A DNA stretch of 64,000 nucleotides, taken from Sitta carolinensis (lineage: Eukaryota > Chordata > Aves > Passeriformes > Sittidae). The notes beneath the pieces were generated by a model that did not search any database, had not been told where the DNA came from, and saw only the letters and a list, made by a program, of their open reading frames with translations. The stretch's first letter is position 1. Every line of letters starts with the position of its first letter. Location of the stretch: contig CM063284.1 of assembly GCA_032173965.1 (NCBI GenBank), positions 132,609,125 to 132,673,124 of the forward strand, read 5' to 3'. The translations under genes were made by a program, and so were the position numbers. This document shows positions 1 to 12,321 of the stretch, in pieces.

Positions 1-2210
1 CTTAAACATAGTTAATTAAAAGCAGATGTACAAGGTAGGGTAGGGTACAAGGTATCCCCATAGTAGAAGAGGATGGCAGGATTCTTTGGGGTCACCCTCA
101 CATAGACCAGGAATGACAACCCAGGAAATCTGTAAGCATAGCTCTTAGAAGTCAGTGAGTGCTGTCAGGACTGGAAGGCTCAGTGGTGGTGACTCTTGGT
201 GCTAACCAGGCTGCTGCTAGAATGTGGAGATGTTCAGTTACTGTTGATTGGTGTTCGTATTGTTTTGTTCTTTTTTTTTTTTTTTTTTCCTGGGAACAGG
301 AAAAAGAGGGAAGGCAGCCTAGCAAAGGGCATTTCCCCAGAGACCAGGAGATGATTCTGCAAATTTACAGTCTGCAGAGGGAAGAATAGAAGAGCTGGCA
401 GCTCTGTCATGTGCTCTCCTACTGTTAAGAGCTACATTTCCAAAAGCTGCTTGCTTAAAAATCCTGACTGTTGTGATTTTGTTACATACCTTGCTGTGCT
501 GATTCTCAGGCTACATGATCATATGCATATGGGTGTATTCTTACACAGCCTTTGTGTGCTTCTGTAGGATTTTGGATTTCTTTCCCCCCACTTAACAAAA
601 GTAAGATCCTTCAATTATTACAGCCTTTCTAGAATAAAGTCAATAAATGTCATTTATTGACATTTTTAGGAATATGTCATACCTATCTTTATTTCTTTCC
701 TTGGCCACTGCCTGTGATTTGCAAGCCAAACTTCAAGCTTTGCACAAAGGAATGAGATCTTTTGTTTACATCCTTTGTAGTCTGATTGTACTTTTGGATC
801 AACAGATACCCTTTGTCTTCAGGACACTCTGGTAGGTTGACCCACCTGAAAGACATTAGTGAAGGATGCATGCATTTAGAGTATTCTTTTCTTTTTTGTT
901 CCCTCCCCCATCCCCAGTTCTAAAATGAGTCAGATTCTGACTCTCTGTCTAGTGCCAGTGACAAAACATGACTTGTGGATAAGGCTACTATTTTCCATCA
1001 CTGAGTGGAAAGTAGTTGGAGCTGCTGGATCTCACAAGGCCTTTCTGTCTGCCCCATTAAACATTCTGTTATCTCCCCCACTGTCTGTTTGTAGCCTACT
1101 TTTTTCATAAAAATTGCAAATCTAGCCAAAGAATCAACGTACCAGTGAGTCCCGCATAAGTAATACTTCACCTTGGATTTAAATTCTTAAATGATTGTGT
1201 ATATGGATGGATATAGGTATGTATTTTAGAGAGTTACTGCATGGTTGGAAGTATCCCTAAGGGTCATTCCTCCAATTCACCTGTCAATACAATGTAAAGA
1301 TACTTTCCACCAAAATAATTTTAAAATGTTTGCAAACATCTTGTCAACAGTGACAAGTATCCAAGGAGGACAGGATACCCAACAAATAAATGGAATAGAA
1401 ATTATGAACTGTAGGTTACCACATTCCCTGATTCTGAAAAAAAAAGTAATGTAAAATGGCAACTGCCTTCACAGAACCTGTCACCGAGTGATGAAGATAA
1501 ATCAGCACTGCTCTTTGCTTCCTACTGACCTATCTGAGAAAGGAAGCTAGATGCTGGTCTTCCTTGTTTGGAAATAGCCCCTGAAATTTATGGAAGACTG
1601 TGAGTTTGTGGAGAGGTCACTAAGAGCTGAATTTACTCTAAGGAACTTTATTTCTGACCCTCAGTGTATGAGATGGGGGAAAACATCAGGAATTGGCTGC
1701 ACTTACAGGACTGTAATAACTTCCAATAATCCACTAGCTGAAAGGAGGTTTTGAGAGGCCTAGGTGGTAAGGCTTGTTTGTATATTTGTATAGGTCCTGA
1801 ATCTCATTTATTTCACTGCATTGAAGTATGTTAGTGACATTGTAAAAGTGTGCAAGTTCTTGAGTTGTTGAGAGCTCATTTTGAAAAAGGCATCATACCA
1901 TTGCTTTGGGTATATCTGTTTTCTCAGGGAAAATCCAGATTGTTTCTGTACCTGCCCTGATCTTACAATATTAGATATGAACTCAAAAGTTGCATGTAAG
2001 AACAAAGTTCATCACTGATGAGTGAGTTGATTAATCAGATTATTTTGAGATGCAGCTAGGAAGCAAGTGTTTTCGGGATGCTGTGCAGTCATCAGAACTT
2101 TGAAGAAACCAAATGAAATATCCCATCATCAGCAACAAGGAGATTTAACATGAATGTTTGAAAACACTTGGCTAGACAGAGGCCTGCAAGTAGAATATAC
2201 ATGGTTTGTA
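1..2210. other. unique non-coding DNA
   Basis: No coding region, RNA gene or recognisable mobile element was found in this stretch. The open frames are all under 80 codons, show no family resemblance and lie in AT-rich sequence. The only low-complexity feature is the T tract near position 271, listed separately. The sequence looks like ordinary avian intergenic or intronic DNA. Confidence 0.65.
271..288. repeat. poly(T) tract, 18 bases
   Basis: This is an uninterrupted run of 18 T, preceded by a T/G-rich stretch. It could be the reverse-strand poly(A) of an old retroposed sequence or a simple mononucleotide repeat. No retroposed gene body or flanking duplication is visible, so I call it a simple repeat. 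It is likely to vary in length between individuals. Confidence 0.9.
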
Positions 2211-2626
2211 TGATGCCTTATGGGGCTTACCTTAAAACAGAGGCCAGACAAAATTAAGGGAATAAAAGTGGTTATATTTATTGAAGGGCCTTCAGGGACT
2301 ACACCCAAAATGGACAACGGGTCACAGGTTTTCACACTTTTGTAAGTTTGGTCCATTTGCATATTGGGGTTAATCTTCCAATTGCAGCTTCAGGTAATGA
2401 AGTCATTTACCCCCAGTTTGCTCCCTCCCAACTCACTTTTGGTTTACATTTCTCTAGGCCTGAGGCTGTAGGGTGTCCTTGATTCCCAGGCCTAGAGAGA
2501 GATTGTTTTGTCTGACCAAAACGGGAAGACAGTAGCTAAAACTATATGGAGTTTAGAGTTGTACACTAAAGAATTACAGGATTACAAATACATGAAAAAT
2601 ATAAAAGCCAAAATCCTAAGGCATCA
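2211..2626 (-). mobile_element. solo LTR of an avian endogenous retrovirus (copy A)
   Basis: This is a 416-bp element with perfect 10-bp inverted termini: TGATGCCTTA at the left and TAAGGCATCA at the right. It carries retroviral LTR signals on the minus strand. The reverse complement of AATAAA lies at 2277-2282, and a degraded TATA box (CTTACAAAAG in the sense strand) lies at 2337-2346. Its U3-to-R part matches the plus-strand LTR at 52737-53173 in several blocks, including the sense motifs ACAGACAAAACAAT, ACCTGAAGCT, CCAATATGC and AAAAGTGTGA, so both belong to one family. Flanking bases share only GTA, so a target-site duplication is weak or decayed. No internal gag, pol or env sequence adjoins it, which fits a solo LTR left by recombination. 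The TATA change suggests a weaker promoter than copy B. I do not assign a named family. Confidence 0.85.
2451..2498. repeat. 12-bp perfect inverted repeat inside LTR copy A
   Basis: TCTCTAGGCCTG at 2451-2462 is the exact reverse complement of CAGGCCTAGAGA at 2487-2498, separated by a 24-base loop. It lies in the U3 part of the minus-strand LTR, upstream of its TATA-like box. The related LTR at 52737 does not keep this pairing, so the hairpin is specific to this copy or subfamily. The pairing is a direct observation; any role in transcription or RNA folding is speculation. Confidence 0.85.
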
Positions 2627-5600
2627 GTATACTATGATTTTATTATATTCTTTCTATCTGGTTGCCTGATGTCTTCCGAAGATACAGAGCCCATCACAGC
2701 TATTTTCTTCACCATTTCCCTACAGGAAGCAAGAAGGATGGTGCCAAAATGGGCACGCTGTGCCCTGGGATACATAAAGGTCCTTTGGGATGCACCTGCT
2801 CCTTTGGGAGTACTGACTGAAGCTGAGTCCTCTGGGGCTGCAGGTATGAGTTTGAGTGAACTTACCGTGGCATCGGTAAGTTAACTGTGCATCGGTCTTA
2901 TCCCAATCCATCACACAGGGCTGAATTACTGAATTACTGAATCCAGAGTAATCCTGTTCATTTATAGATGAATACAGTTCTTTATTCTTTGCAAACAATA
3001 GCCATTGAGATTTGGGAACTCAGAACTCTTTAGCTTGCATTTATTTCCACTATGTGTAACTTCTCTTGAGTGAACAGGCTAACACTTAAAAATGTTGCCA
3101 GAAGAGACAGGATGTCTTGAAGCAAACTTGAGACTAACATCATCCTATTATACATACTTTGATTTATTTTTGGACTTATTTTTTATTTATTTGTTTTTAC
3201 TAATTAATGTTATTTTAATGTTGATTGTCAGGAGAAAGGCTCCATAATGTCTTGGTTCAAATCTGTTGTGCCACTTAATTTCAGAGCTTCTCATCTTGCA
3301 TGCATTTATCCTGAGTTTGTCTCTTATTTTTTAAAGATAAATTATTTTCTTTGCATTCTTTAGAAATAGAACACAGTTGTTGGAGTTGAAGGGATCAGAA
3401 AAAATGCTAAGGTGCAAGTCTCATAGGGTATGTTCTGAGTATTTCTGGAGGACCTAAAAAATGAAACAGCATAGCTCCTATAGAAAACACACCAACTTCT
3501 AAACTCTCACTCTGAACATCTACCATTAAAAGGATCAATGGGTAATGTATTGAACCTATATGTCTATAGAGTAATCCAAGGAATTATTGATACAGTGAAT
3601 TGTTTATCAGATAATAAATTTGAAGTTAAAAATAAAATGAGACAGCACTACAAAGTTCATTTTATGAGGTGGTCCATTTTAATTTCTAGAGTAAAAAAAT
3701 CTCATGAATCACTTACTGGTATCTGAACGGTTCAATAGAGCTGTGAATGGAGGGAAATTTATTAATATATTTTACTTAGATTTCCACAAGCCCTTGGCAA
3801 AATTATCACAACAGATTACTAAAGAAATTTGAAATGTAATTTTACAAGGAAAACTTAGGCCCCTAAATACATACTAAAGTATCTTTATTCAAGGTATAGG
3901 CATTAATAGCACTTCTAATCTTGAAGCTTTGCTTAATGCAGTAGGAATTTACATTTTCTACTGGTAAAATTGCTCAGTTCCCTTGTTTTCACTGCCGAGC
4001 ATGTGCAAAACCATCTTGACAGCTCCAGGCTGCTAAGCCCCAAAGAAATACATAAAATAAGAATTTTCTTGCAAGTTTCCTCACAACTGCCTGTCAGCCT
4101 TAATTTTGCATCCCAGCAACCAATTTCAACTCACTTTATTTCATACTGACTACATTTATCAGAATTTATTTTATATTCTTGGTAGGATATTGAAAGAAGA
4201 TCTCAGGGCCACATATTGCTGCCGAAGTGTTAGACAACATTTAGCATGAACAGGATCAGAAATTAAAACCTGGCGTTTTTCAGCCTGGATGCCTTTGAAG
4301 TTAGGTTTGTATGATCATGTTGTTTCTCTCTCTGTACATTCAGCAATTCCCCCGAAAAACTTTGGGGCTGGGTTTCAAGCAAATTTGAAAGATGAGCTGA
4401 AATCTCAAGATAAATAAGGTCTGTGAGAAACTGCAGCTGTAGAGAGGACAAAGCGGGTGATGAAATGCCTGTGCTGGGGAGGAGGCAGGTGGATGCAGCC
4501 CTTGCACAGCGGCTGAAAGCTGCCAGCCCGAGGCAGTGGGCTCACAGATTTTTGATTGAGCATAGCACATGCCCTATAGACAGTGGGCCTTGGAAGAGAA
4601 CCTGGGGTTGTAATGGCAGAGGAGATTTTAGGAGACAAGGAACTTAAGTCTAGGAAAATAGTCAATCAAACCCTACTTTGTTTAATCTCTTACAGCACAA
4701 CTCGATTCTCTTGCCCTGCCTCTTCTTCCTCCTTTTGGTCCTGAAAACCTTTTTTCCTCCCAGGGTCTCTGGAGTCTTTTAGTACCTTTGTATTCCCTTT
4801 GCTCTCCTGGCTCAGCATCAATTCCTGTAACTTAACAGGTCTAAGAATCCTGTCTGATTTAGAAGTGAGGTCTCGAATACACCCTGGTTACAGCCAGTTA
4901 ATGGCTGGCTGTTTCTTCATCTAGGAAATTCAACCAGGCTGTTAGGATGTGCTCTTGTCAATAATTGTAGCAAAACTAATTGGTACTTACCCCTTTCCAT
5001 CCTGACTGGAGAATCTCTTGCTTTGATATTTATACTCCTGAAACACTTGTGGATTCTTATCATGTCCCCTTGTCAGCTACCTGACATTTTGAAGACCTAG
5101 CTGTTGTGCGTGGGAGCTAATGAATGTAGTTTAAGGGAGGCAAACTAGAATGAAGCAAATTATTACTTTTTTAATCTATACACACATTTCAAATAGTACA
5201 TTGCAATGGTTTTCTAATATTCTTATATGGAGTTTTACAATGGTCCCAGAGGGTCTGTATTACTCTAATAAACATGTGAGAGCTGTATATTTTACGAATC
5301 AGCATAGCTGGAGAAATAAAGAAAAATGCCCTGCCTCCTTTGTCTTTTCTGTCATATTCTTCCACAAGATGGATAACTTACCTAGCCTGGAAATTTTTGT
5401 AGTTCTTCTCTGGTCAATTACCTAAACAGGACACAATTGAGCTAATGTCAAAACAAACACTACACACATGTATAGCACTGGGCTGTGATACAAGCTGCTC
5501 TTCTATGCAACTTCCAGCTTGTGAAACCTGACTGGTTTTGCATAATAGATAAGCCCCAGGAAGTATAAAATTAGTGGGAATACTTGCAGTGTGGCCGAGG

Positions 5601-7904
5601 TACAGTTTTACAGTCGTTTAAAGGTCAGCAGCAAATTGACATCTACACCCAGTCCTGCAGGGAAAGGCTCTGTAAGGGACAGAGCTCTCAGGCAAATTTT
5701 GGTATGATTTCCCTGTGGCCATATGGAAAAACCTGAGGCTGAAAAAGGGGCTGACATCATATTTGCAAGCTAGTGCCAGAGTTACCAAGCCAATATTTCT
5801 TGTCATTTATCTAGGGCAGATCTTTTGACACCTAAGCCCCAAAGAAAGATTTTTGAAGAAAAAAAATGCAGCCTAAGGTCTCACAGGGCAGGCACTCTCT
5901 TTTTTTCTCACAACATTTTTGGGTTTTCTTTTTTGCATTACTTAACTTGAAAAGAATGTTTCAATAAGAAAAGGGTTAAACTCCTGAACAAGACTACCAA
6001 GTTTATAGATGATATTATCTCTCAATTGTTAATGTCTCACTTCTCAGTTAAACTATTTTGGTTATTTCAAACTTGGCAGACTTCTGGGTTGGCTAATTAA
6101 GAGTGCAACTACGCTGTAACCAGATGATCTTTGTGATACGATAAGCAGCATGTGAGCAGCAATAATAGCAGCAGACTGACTTCAGAATGCTGCAAGTTGC
6201 TCTGAGCTTCACCAACAGATTTGTTGATCAGCTCCAGATTTTACAATGTCGTTTTTCTTCTTTTACAGAAAAATTGTCACCAGAGCTGGTTACAGCTCAC
6301 GCCTGCAAATGCAAAAAGTTGTATGGAGACAACAGCACACAGGAAGACTTGCTAAGCTGTGGATTAAGCCAGTTATTCAGAGAAGATGGCATGCACAAGG
6401 AAAGCTCAGAACTCAAAAGCAGAGATTAGGTGCTTTTCTAAGGAGAATAGGTGGAGGGACAAGATTTGGGGGAAAAAACCTGCTGAGGAAAACGTTCCAT
6501 TTACTGAGAAAACAGAAAAGAAGGAGAGTAATAGAAGAAGGAAGCCTATCTAGTTTCAAAATTTGACTGAAGAAAAAGAAGTAGTAAAATCACTACTACA
6601 GATGAGATCCATAGATAGTCTCATGGGAAATAGAAAAATCTGTATTGTATCCTGCAGCTATCAGAAAGCACATGGAGTAGGGTTTTTATAAGAAGCAGTT
6701 TACAAGACAAAGTGGAGATTTGGAGGTGTCCAGCTAGGGCTATGGTTGATGTTCAGGCAGGAAGTTCTCAAAATGTCCTGAATTCCAGGCTTATATCTCT
6801 CAACCTCTGAACTTTTTGTTTTCTCCATCTCCTTCCTACTGGTAGCTGGTGATGAGGAAAGTGCAGTTAGTTCTCTTTCTGATGGAGCTTTTAAGTTCTT
6901 GGTTCATGGGCACTTGGTCTGTGACACCAAACCTACTCCTCAGCATCTGGACTCAAACTCAGGGAAGATTTTTTCCTGCAGGTTTTGGGGTACCAAGCTA
7001 GACTGACATACCTTCACCTTGGCTGTAAATGAAGCCTCTCCTGGCACTCATACAGTGTGCTACTCCCAGGAAGATTTGGGAGTTTCCTTGGCATGTCCTG
7101 CCCCTGGCTCACACATTCCCTGGCACCACTCGGACATTCATACAACAGTTTATATTCCCAGCAGATCACTTCTCCAAGTAAATACAGCACAGCAGCTCAG
7201 AGGGTGGTCGAGGAATGCTCAATACATTCATTTGGATATATGCAGCACTAAAGTGTTCTTTTCCTGTGCCTTGGTGCTTTGCCACCAACCAAAAATTCCC
7301 GCTCTCCCTCCTGCCATGATCTTCCTCCCACACACCAGCCTTGCTGGTGATTTTGTCTTGCTCCTCCCTTCCCCAGCAAGCTTCTTGCTCTGACAAATTC
7401 TCCCTTGGCTACAATAGCTCCTGCCGGGTTCCTCCCAGTCTGTGGTCGTAGCTACTGAGGTGGATGTGAGCATACCTGGCCCCAGCACCACAAACTCTCC
7501 CTTTGCACCCTAACAGCCTGCAAACTGCTTCAAGTTCATGAATCCATCCTGCATATAATTTGAAAGCACATTTTCTTCAGAGGAAAATTAAATTACAAAA
7601 AGAAAAGTGTCTCTACCTAAAACCTGTGCTGTTTTGGGAGTGGAAAAGAATCCCTAAATAAGACAACAAAGACACACAGTATATTATTTTGATTATAGTT
7701 GTTCTAACTGAAATTTTTTACAGATCTGACAATTATTAAGGGGATTAAAAAATACAGGAGATACATTTTTTTTCCCCTAGTGTTTTGAAATCAATCTGCA
7801 TGTTTGCTAGAGATCCTTTTCTCTGCTCTTTTGTACCAAGGTGCCCAAGTAAGATAATGTTTTTTCCTGGGGTTTTTGGGGAGGGTCTTCATTAATCTTG
7901 ATTA

Positions 7905-8345
7905 GACGTTTCTAGAGAAGGCTGGCTGCCACAAAACCATGGGTACTGCAAAGGCAGTATTCTGAGGTGTGGTACTGTGGGTGCTTGTTCTGTAACCTTG
8001 TGGGGGCATCTTTGCTGGACCAAGTGCATGCTGCTCTTGTTACACCTGTGTGTCTCCCTTGGAGCTCATTACTGTCAAGGGAGCCTGGGCAGTTGGCTGT
8101 CCACAACACCGAAGGGAATGTCTTTTATCAGGCTGGGAGGGCATGAACGTGGTTTTCTTGTGGAGATGATAGCGGCAGGTTTCTGCATGTGTTTGTTTCT
8201 TCACGTCTTTTTCATGATGAATTCAGCCCAGGGGGGTATATAAGGGGGGGTTTGGTCTTTCTTCGTACTTCTTACTGCTGCAAGAAGGGTGCTAGGGAAC
8301 CCTGGTACTCCTCAGAAAGATATCCTGAGTTTATTTTACACAGTA
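7905..8345 (+). mobile_element. possible decayed LTR with TATA box
   Basis: This stretch has the texture of a retroviral LTR U3-R region. A G-rich segment carries a canonical TATATAA at 8237-8243 between two G runs. A T/C-rich leader follows, then a segment GCTGCAAGAAGGGTGC at about 8276-8291, as often found just after the TATA box of avian LTRs. I could not find clear TG/CA termini, a target-site duplication or an AATAAA at the expected distance, so the limits given are approximate. It could equally be a chance TATA box or a host promoter. A repeat-library search would settle it. Confidence 0.3.
8237..8243 (+). promoter_or_regulatory. TATA-like box in G-rich context
   Basis: TATATAA sits between a six-G run on its left and a seven-G run on its right. 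The core matches the TATA-box consensus well. No coding sequence follows, and the surrounding DNA may be an old LTR. Transcription from here is not shown by the sequence. Confidence 0.35.
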
Positions 8346-9990
8346 ATCACCAGATAAGATGCAGAAGTAGTCCTTAGGGCACAGAGCAGAACTGAATCTT
8401 TTCACCCTTGTTTGTGACCTCTGGACAGCAGACCAGCTGCTGTTGCTCTTAGGATCAATGCTTTGTTATTAATTTTTGGACAAATATGACAAACATTTAG
8501 CAGGAGCTAAGGATCCTCCTGTGGAAACTGATAGCAAAAGTGTGCCCTGAAGAAACGTATTTGCCTTCTCTCAGGTGGAGGAATGGATTGAATTTGGGTC
8601 CTCCATGTCCTGAGTGAGTGCTCCTCCCACTGAAGTGCTGTGTTAAGGTGATGGGGAAGAGAATGTAGGCAACTTCATTGACTGTTGGAAAGAAAAGCTT
8701 GCTCTTCTCACAGCTCTACCTTCAGAAGAAACAACTGCCTCTTAATCCCTGGCAAAAAAAATTATTCCTGTCAACCTGGATGTGGGCAGAATGAAGATGC
8801 ACCATTGGAGAGGTGGTGCAAAGGACCTGGATGCCAGGCCTGGGCATGCAGCAGCAACAACAACATTGGCATTTTCAGGAAAAAAATCTGACATGACTCT
8901 GCTGGGGCTCTGTCAAGCACAGCAAGTAAAAGGGGTAGGCAGAAAGTCTGTCCTCTGGGAAGTACCAAAATCTTGCCAGAACTTGACATGAGGTGGGTGT
9001 GGAGGAAGGGGAGGTTTCCATGTTTTATGCTGAAACAACGTACATATTCACAAGCGTCCACGTTCACGGTCTTCCCTGCTGTGCTTGGTTTAAACAGGAG
9101 CCAGTCCCACTCAGAAGGCAGCTGTGTATGGGATGGGCTGTGGGTTGTTATTCCTACTTCTGCAACACTTGCGTGTAAAGATGTCAACCTGTGCTGAGAT
9201 CCAGTTAGGCTATAAACACAGCAAGCTGGAATCCCTTGGAGAAACTGAAAGATAGATGACTTGCCTGCAGATAATCAAGACAGTTGCAAAAATAGTACCT
9301 GGTCTCTGGACTGAAAAGCCAGCCTGGAATCAGCCTGGTTTATCCTGTGCTTCCCACAGCTCACAGACAGATGTGAATATGTTGGGCTGAACTGGAATCT
9401 GTTAGATCTAATTAATAATAATATATTAAACAATTAAAATAATGGCGATCAGGCACAATCAAATTTCAAAACAAAGAGATTTAGCAAGATTAGGCTGTTA
9501 CCACTGTACAGATGATGTCATTAATCTTGGGGGAGATCCAACATAAATGATACAATATCTAGCCAGCTGGGAAATGGTAAACTGGAGTTAATATCAGGTT
9601 CCCAGTGCAAGGGAGCAAATATGTTTTCCCATTCCATTTTGCAGCCTTATTTTTAGACAAGAATGAAATACTGAACATATCAAGACGTGTATGTGTGCAC
9701 ATACACCCTAGGTGTGATGGCTGTGAGTCATACAACTTGTGGACTTCAAGGAGACAAGGAGTTTGCAGCTTGAAATGCTCGTTGAATTATATATACTGTA
9801 CTTCCCATTTAAGTTTGTAAGAGTTATTCTGTTATCTGTGGTCACTTTAGCACTGGGGAAGTTGACTTTGACAACTCTGGGAGCTGAAGTTGTTCTTTGT
9901 CCATAAAACAGGTACAGCCTCTCAGGAGATGAGAGGGGGCTTTCTTGGCCTCTTCAGGATCTCTTCATCACTGTTGTCAGCAATAATTCA

Positions 9991-10037
9991 TTTATGAGTT
10001 ATGAGTTTATGAGTTATGAGTGTCATTTATGACACTC
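9991..10037. repeat. 15-bp tandem duplication joined to an 8-bp hairpin
   Basis: The unit TTTATGAGTTATGAG occurs twice in perfect tandem at 9991-10005 and 10006-10020. Its last three bases start a perfect hairpin: GAGTGTCA at 10018-10025, loop TTTA, and TGACACTC at 10030-10037. The unit itself has an internal near-repeat of TTATGAG. This is probably replication slippage. No gene or mobile element adjoins it. Confidence 0.9.
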
Positions 10038-11692
10038 TGATGTTTGTGAAACGAGCACACTGTGTGGTTTATGTGAGGCCATGTTCCCCCCGGAAACCCA
10101 GGTCTGGTGGAAGGTCCTGGAGCCCGGGCACAAAGCCATGGGAATCTGCAAAATACCCCAAAGCTGTTTGTTGGAGCATGGGGAAGAACAATTTGTAACA
10201 GCTGCAAATGGAAAAGCAGGTGAATGTGACCAAAAGCCTGGCCCACAGTTCACAGGTAAAACGATTTTACCAGAAAAGGAAATTCTTTGTAAAGGGCCAA
10301 AGGACAAAGACATTTGAGGCCTCCTCTGGGAAATAAGGATGAGCAATCGGAATTGCTGATTTTCTTTGTATAATCGAATACTGTATTCCAGGAGGGATCT
10401 TTTTATTTGGTTCTTTGCTCTCTCTGGTTCCTCTCTACAATGTACACAAGCTGCAGTACAGAAAATAGAGATAGTTAAAGAGAGATAACACTGTACTGAG
10501 AGAATTCAATTAATAAGTCCTTGTGGAACTGAATGGGTAAGTATGGAAAGAATGGAGGAAGATTAGCAAAAAGAAATCCTATTAATGTCTGACTGTATTA
10601 AATATTTCATTGAAAGAAAGCAAAAGATGCACCAAAACAAGTATAGAGTTCTTGAAAAACCTAAAAAAATATTATTAGGCAATGTATTTTCTTTTCTCTT
10701 TTGATTTTGCCTTAGACAAACTTAGTACTGTGCTGCTTTCAAGGAGGACACTTTAGCAATAGACATATGAAGACCTCAGAAGGGACTGGGGGAACAGAAC
10801 AAAAGGAAAGATTCCTTCTTTTTTTTCTTAACCTTCCACAGTTGCTCAAGAGACACCTGTGAAGTCCTGCATGGGTGTATGATGGGTGCACCAAGACACA
10901 AATCCTGGACACCCACAGCAGCAGCAGGCAGGCGACAGCTATGCTGTTTAATTTCAGGCTGACCCGTGAACGAAAGATTTTTGGCATACTGATCTTGACC
11001 TCTCTTCTGTCATGTCAGCTGTTACTTCCCAGTGCCCTTGGGCTGCCTGATGGCCTTTATATAGTTCCCTGTCCTGGTGCTTGTGTTGAAACTGGGCTTT
11101 TAGGTTTTTCAGTAGATCTTGGAACTGCAAATTAAAATCACGTATCCCTGCTTTTACTAGAAGGTTTGCTGAGGTCCAGAAGTTGCTGGAAGCCTGATAC
11201 TCTTCATCATTTACTGGCTGTGAATTATGTAGCTACCCATATTTTTAATTTCCTTTCATTTACTTGTGTGTGCAGGACCTCTGTCATGGCCAGCAGGAAA
11301 CTCTCCCCTAGGTACAGAGAAGCAATTCAGCGTCTGTGCCAACACTGGCTTGTAAAAGCCTGGCAGCTCTTGACAAACAAAGCCTAGAAATGTTGCTATT
11401 AAAAGCATTTATTGAATAAATCCATATGTGACAAAATGATAGCTGCAAAAAGCAGTAGAATTGTTTTTTAATGGATAAATCTTATTTGAAAGGTAAAGCT
11501 GAGCTGGGAAAGCTCAGAGAACAGTCACCTGAGGATAGAGCTTTGAGCAACGTGGGAAAAATTAGAACCAATATGAACAATATAAGGATAATAGATTTGA
11601 GAACATCTGCTTTGAGTGGAAGCTTTTATGTAAAGAAAAGAGAGGATAAGCCTGGATTTAACTTTGGTATTTGAACGTTCTCACAAATAGAG

Positions 11693-11990
11693 ATGGCAGA
11701 ACAAGCCCCCGTTCCCCTTAGCCGGCCTGCAGCAGTTAGGAGCAGCAGGAGCCCTGCTGCCCTGCACAGGGTCCAGCAGGCTGCAAGGGGGGCAGTGGGC
11801 AGGGCTCTGTCTCCCAGCCAGGGCACAGCAGAGCTCCCAGGCCCAGCATGGCTCTGCAGCTGGGCCACACACGGCCCCAGCCGGGCTGGGACAGCCTGGG
11901 TGCTGAGGGAGGCAGGGCACGGGAACCTCCCCACAGGGCAGGGAAAGGGGCAGAAGAACAGTGAAAAGGCTCTTGCAACAGCTGAAGAGC
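11693..11990. other. GC-rich, stop-poor patch
   Basis: This 300-bp patch is clearly richer in G and C than its AT-rich surroundings and is full of CAG, CTG and GGCC words. It has few CG dinucleotides, so it does not look like a CpG island. The low stop density gives overlapping open frames on both strands, which argues against either being a gene. No tandem period is obvious by eye. It could be an old inserted sequence or simple compositional drift. Confidence 0.5.
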
Positions 11991-12282
11991 AGCTCTGCTG
12001 GAAATCCAAAATTACCATGGGACATGATCCTGGGTTTTTGTCCGTCTGCTTAAAGTGTCTTTTCTTTGGCCTTTCCTGGGTGATCAGAATTTGGTCTAGA
12101 CAAGAAGCAGAAAAAAAGGTCATTGTTTAAAAAGAGACATTGGGACAGTATTTGGCCATAAATTCCATCCCCCCCTTCCCCTCCCAACCATTTGCTATCT
12201 GAATTGTTGCTTAGATACTGAATAGAATTAGTCCTGATGGGCTTTGGGTGGGTGATAGAATATTTCCCGTTGAGGGATGGGA

Positions 12283-12321
12283 AACTCTTTATTAGAACTC
12301 TTTATTAGAACTCTTTATTAT
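12283..12321. repeat. 13-bp tandem repeat, three copies
   Basis: Three consecutive 13-bp units read AACTCTTTATTAG, AACTCTTTATTAG and AACTCTTTATTAT, so only the last base of the third differs. This is a short minisatellite, expected to vary in copy number by slippage. Each unit contains CTTTATTA, but I see no further context suggesting a regulatory role. Confidence 0.95.

Noticed and set aside
4990..5085. Possible old LINE fragment (CTCCTGAAACACTTGTGG, ATCATGTCCCCTTGTCAG)
   Set aside because: Resembles some LINE 3' sequence, but I could not assign a family, orientation or limits.
11626..12130. Overlapping 165-codon and 145-codon frames on opposite strands
   Set aside because: Both are products of a GC-rich, stop-poor patch. 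Two long frames on opposite strands of one patch are typical of composition, not genes.
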